64,000 bases of DNA, taken from the NCBI GenBank assembly GCA_027943335.1, contig BSBK01001871.1, forward strand, positions 434,001 through 498,000, given 5' to 3'. The translations under genes and the position numbers were made by a program. Origin of the DNA: Chamaecyparis obtusa (lineage: Eukaryota; Streptophyta; Pinopsida; Cupressales; Cupressaceae). Each line of letters opens with the position of its first letter. The stretch's first letter is position 1. The notes beneath the pieces are model-generated. The model was not told where the DNA came from and ran no database searches. It saw nothing but the letters and a program-made list of their open reading frames with translations. Below are positions 60,898 through 64,000 of this stretch, piece by piece.

Positions 60898-62020
60898 AAG
60901 AAAAGCCAACAATGATGGGAACCTCAAATAGTTAATGAAAGCATAGATGCAACACTTGACAAAAGTTGAACTAACCTTGGGACTTGTTGTAAATTTTGGC
61001 GCTCATCTCTACAAGTCACTTTGTAAAAATGTAACTAGAAGATGTTATATTTGCCTTTTTTGTCTTATGTGGTGATTACTTTTTGTCTTTTGTAAGAAAG
61101 ATCTGAACCTTTTATGCAATCGTTGTTTCTATAAAAGGATTACCAGTATCATTTTAGAAGGACCGAAACTTGGACATTATTACTGACAAGTTTTGAGTCT
61201 AGGATACTGTAGACTATATTAGGAAAGCTTTTTTGTAAAGAGAAACATTGTTGGCTCAGTTAAAAATCTAGAAAGTTACATTTTAAAGCATTTTGTATAC
61301 ATGATATTGATATAGCATTTGAATAAAATCCAAAGTTTATATCTATCCTTTATGTATTTCTCTTTGAGTTATCAATTGATAAAATTCATTGCATGGATAA
61401 TCTCTATGTGTATGTTTATATTCTTTAGCTCTGATCTAGGATCAGATTAAATAAGCTTTAGATATGACATAAATTCTTTAAAGTTTTACATAAGGATTTA
61501 TGTAAGTAGTGTGAATCTAGGATTCCTTTGATAAAATCCACCATAGGGTGATAGTATATTCAAAGGGTAGGGCCATCAAAGTTCAATATATTTATTTTAT
61601 GTATCACAATTTTGCAATGAGGGTGTTACCCAATGGATCAGGTACTAGTCAGCAGTGGAGATATTTTATAAGAGATCAATGCTTAAAAGGTTATATTCAT
61701 ATTCCTAACATTTTGATCTAAATCTATTGAAATTCTTTAAGTACAATGACTTGCAAAGGAGTATTCCACCTAATGATAATGGAGAATCAATGAATGAATG
61801 GTCATCATTTAGTATTTTCTTATCATTTATCTGTTGTTATTAAATCCCGTCTGTTATTATTGAAGTAAGGCTTGTTGTTACTGGATTAGGAGTACCCTCC
61901 TTGGTTTTGTAGAGCTAGAAGTGTAGAGGGTAGTCTTGTTCCTATAGTTGGTCCAATCATCATATAATTCCATATTTGGATCTAACCCATCCTAAAACCC
62001 TATAGATGTATTGGTTGCTT
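60898..62020. other. 3' flank between two convergent ORFs
   Basis: No gene. It follows the stop of copy B and contains an AATAAA at 61322. The ORF on the minus strand ends at its right edge. Confidence 0.4.
61322..61327 (+). other. AATAAA polyadenylation signal candidate for copy B
   Basis: TTTGAATAAAATCC, 425 nt downstream of the stop at 60897. In AT-rich DNA such a hexamer can occur by chance. Confidence 0.3.
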
Positions 62021-63352
62021 TTAAAAGCATAAAGTCCAGTTTGAGGAACCAATAGAGTCAAAATTTTTCTCTATTTTCACTTCTAAAGAGGGTGTGCTCT
62101 CAAGTTGCATTGCAATATTAGCTTCCCTTGCCTTATCTAGATCTTCTTGAGTGACACCATGAATTTTTAGTATCTTAGAGGTGAACTTTGATTCTTTTCT
62201 CTTGGTTGCAGCACTGTACAATACTGCATCTACTTGTCTTATTTTCTCCTCATAAGTACCCCATCTTGGTTCATTTAGATCTTTAGGCACTGATAGGAGG
62301 AATTGTGCATATGCTTCTAAAATATGTTCCTCCACTTCATAACCAAGTGGATGAATCCACTTAGTTCTAGGCTCTACTGCTTCCATACAAGTTATATCAG
62401 TTTCCACCATGAAACATATACTATCCTTATACTTCTCCACAATACTTTCAGGTATCCTATATCATCTTTGCATCTTTATTATGAATGTCTTGATCTCCAA
62501 TTCCATGTAATCTGTCAAGGTTCTTTCAGATGATGCCTTGAATGAAATTTGTGGCATTGTAGGCAAAATCTTATCAAGGTAAAGATCTGATACTTTACCA
62601 AAAATATGTAAGTACATTTAGATGATAAGTGACCCAAACCTGAATATCTTTCTCTTATCATGCTTAATTAGCCTTAGGTTATCCATCAACTATGTGCGTA
62701 AGATCTCACACAAGTTGAATTCACCATTTTCCTTTACAATCCTTATGGCTGCTAAAATAGTGGCTACAAACACACTGTTTACCCTATTTTCATATTGGAA
62801 CTTATAACCAAGTATCATAGACATTAGTTTTATGTCCTCCTCAATTGGCTCTATGGTCATCCCATGCTTATCACTTTGGGATTTGTAAGCTTGTTCCACT
62901 ACTTTCCTCACATCCTTTCCAGTGGGAAGAATGGCGTCGGTCTTAGCTAGTCCTGTCATCTCATGAATGAGATCAATAGTTATCCAAACAAGGACTTCTC
63001 CAATCTAGAATGATTCATCATGAATTATGCTCAATAGAATCTTAATCCATTCGGATTCATAAAAATCATATGCAGTCGCATACTCAATAATAGGGTTATT
63101 CTCTAAGTGCATGAACTCATCCAGGAATGTCATGTCTGGCTTCATCATAGATTCTAAGTGTGACCTAATCTTGTCCAATCCAACAGGTTCCTTCTTGCAA
63201 TAAATATATGCGCTTATGTCCTCTACATGCATAACTCCCATCAGAGTCCTAGAGAATGCTCCTTCTAGGTCATCTATGATTGACTTGAAAGGACGCTTCT
63301 TAAAGATATATCTTTTCCTTTCAGCAACACCAAAAACAACTAGAGTGGCCAT
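62021..63352 (-). pseudogene. Long unrecognised ORF, N-terminal half (copy C1, 444 codons)
   Basis: One frame from MATLVVFGVAERKRYIFKK at 63352 to TAA at 62021, with in-frame stops between the segments and no frameshift. Helical blocks resemble those of copies A and B: SVFVATILAAIRIVKENGEF aligns in position with the FIVELIHNGLIAIHK region of B. Near the end, GYEV...LSVPKDL resembles KYEV...GYPKDHL of copy A. It stops where the linker would begin. The missing linker and C-terminal half fit the ORF at 53708-55592 on the same strand, which suggests one gene split by the DNA between them. Confidence 0.62.
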
Positions 63353-63773
63353 TACTTACTTGATTAATCATTCAAATAAAGTTCCAAAGAGTTTTTGAAT
63401 CATCGCGACCGAACTAGGGTTCCGCAACAAACTTTCAAACTTCTTCACTGATAAACCAATTGCAATCACCCAATACAAATTTCTTTGATCTCCTATGCTC
63501 TCAAAGGCTCGATCTAGAATGTAAATGTGCAGATAAAGGATCTCAAGTGACTTTAAAAACAACTTTCCCCCATTAATGCTTGTCGCGTAAACAAAGAATC
63601 CCATAGAGAATTTCAATCTTCACTTTTGCTATCAATCAGGCAGTGTGCTCTTGCATACTGCAACCAATTGTATCCAAACTTCTATAACCAAAGGTGCATA
63701 CTCTGAGGGTGAGTATACCAACTACATAGGGGTCTAGAGATAATCTAGCTCCCCCTATGACCATGAGGGTCAT
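63353..63773 (-). other. Spacer between Gag end and the long ORF
   Basis: Mostly open in the same frame as the ORF below it (63616-63368) but without resemblance to the other copies' N-termini. A PPT-like CATAGGGGGAGCTAG on the minus strand is near 63750-63735. Confidence 0.35.
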
Positions 63774-64000
63774 TCATCTAGAAGTAGAGGGTGCATCCAT
63801 TACAGGTGCATCCAATACATATTCATCAACATTATCCTTCTTTACTTCTATCCAAATCAAGCTCGCATCTTCTGTAGCTTGTACAAACTTGAATTTTTTT
63901 GATTCATCCAAAATTGATCTTTGAGACTTATTAGGGCTTTCTTTTCTTTTCCCTTTTGATTTGCAAAACTTTGAGATGTGTCCAGCTTTGTTACATGAGT
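63774..64000 (-). CDS. Retrotransposon Gag C-terminus with zinc knuckle (partial)
   Basis: Open from the right edge for about 75 codons to TGA at 63774-63776. It holds a knuckle remainder CNKAGHISKFC (C-x4-H-x4-C; the first Cys would lie at or beyond the edge), then a basic tail KSKGKRKESPNKSQRS and an acidic end (DAPVMDAPSTSR). It binds element RNA in Gag proteins of this kind. The long ORF C1 starts 420 nt downstream on the same strand, so the two may belong to one element. Copia or gypsy origin is not decided. Confidence 0.75.
   Translation of the reverse strand, partial: SCNKAGHISKFCKSKGKRKESPNKSQRSILDESKKFKFVQATEDASLIWIEVKKDNVDEYVLDAPVMDAPSTSR

Overview
This window looks like nuclear DNA from a land plant with a large, transposon-packed genome. 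It is AT-rich, and every coding stretch I can recognise belongs to LTR retrotransposons of the plant Ty1/copia and Ty3/gypsy (Tat-like) groups. I see no host gene, rRNA, tRNA gene or CRISPR array. The number of old, nested, stop-riddled elements suggests a conifer or other large plant genome, but that is an inference from texture and not from a diagnostic gene.

Layout. 1-2272: 5' part of a minus-strand copia element (open Gag, PBS, LTR). 2273-12925: 5'-truncated plus-strand Tat-type gypsy element (protease/RT linker, RT, RNase H, second RNase H, integrase, then an antisense plant-mobile-domain ORF, PPT and 3' LTR). 12926-15957: copia LTR fragment (+), copia Gag-protease (-) and complete copia LTR (-), forming a large inverted repeat. 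16322-21143: complete 4.8-kb non-autonomous element with 1.88-kb LTRs and one Gag-like ORF, with near-perfect 5-bp TSDs. 21575-28677: minus-strand gypsy gag-protease, split by a 4.26-kb insertion (21914-26173) whose two ends are inverted copies of one copia LTR and which is flanked by a perfect 5-bp TSD. About 28740-38193: a decayed plus-strand copia element, itself hit by a 335-bp TRIM element (31120-31454) and a 4.3-kb non-coding insertion (33600-37884). 38274-43631: gypsy 5' LTR, long leader and gag (+), cut by another copia element (43632-47054), which is cut in turn by a minus-strand LTR at 47055.

48100-64000 is different. It holds three or four very long unrecognised reading frames (48100-51384 -, 53708-55592 -, 57189-60897 +, 62021-63352 -). 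They share a layout: a helical N-terminal domain of about 450-600 codons, a Pro/Ser/Lys-rich linker and a coiled-coil C-terminal half. They keep frame over kilobases but carry many in-frame stops. One lies directly upstream of a copia-type PPT and 3' LTR, and a Gag C-terminus with a zinc knuckle lies upstream of another. I propose an accessory-ORF family carried by LTR elements that lack a visible pol in this window.

The in-frame stops in all the older ORFs are mostly TAG, often where relatives carry Gln. This fits C-to-T decay of methylated CAG sites. Nested order, TSDs, PBS/PPT motifs and LTR-end motifs give the relative history of insertions.
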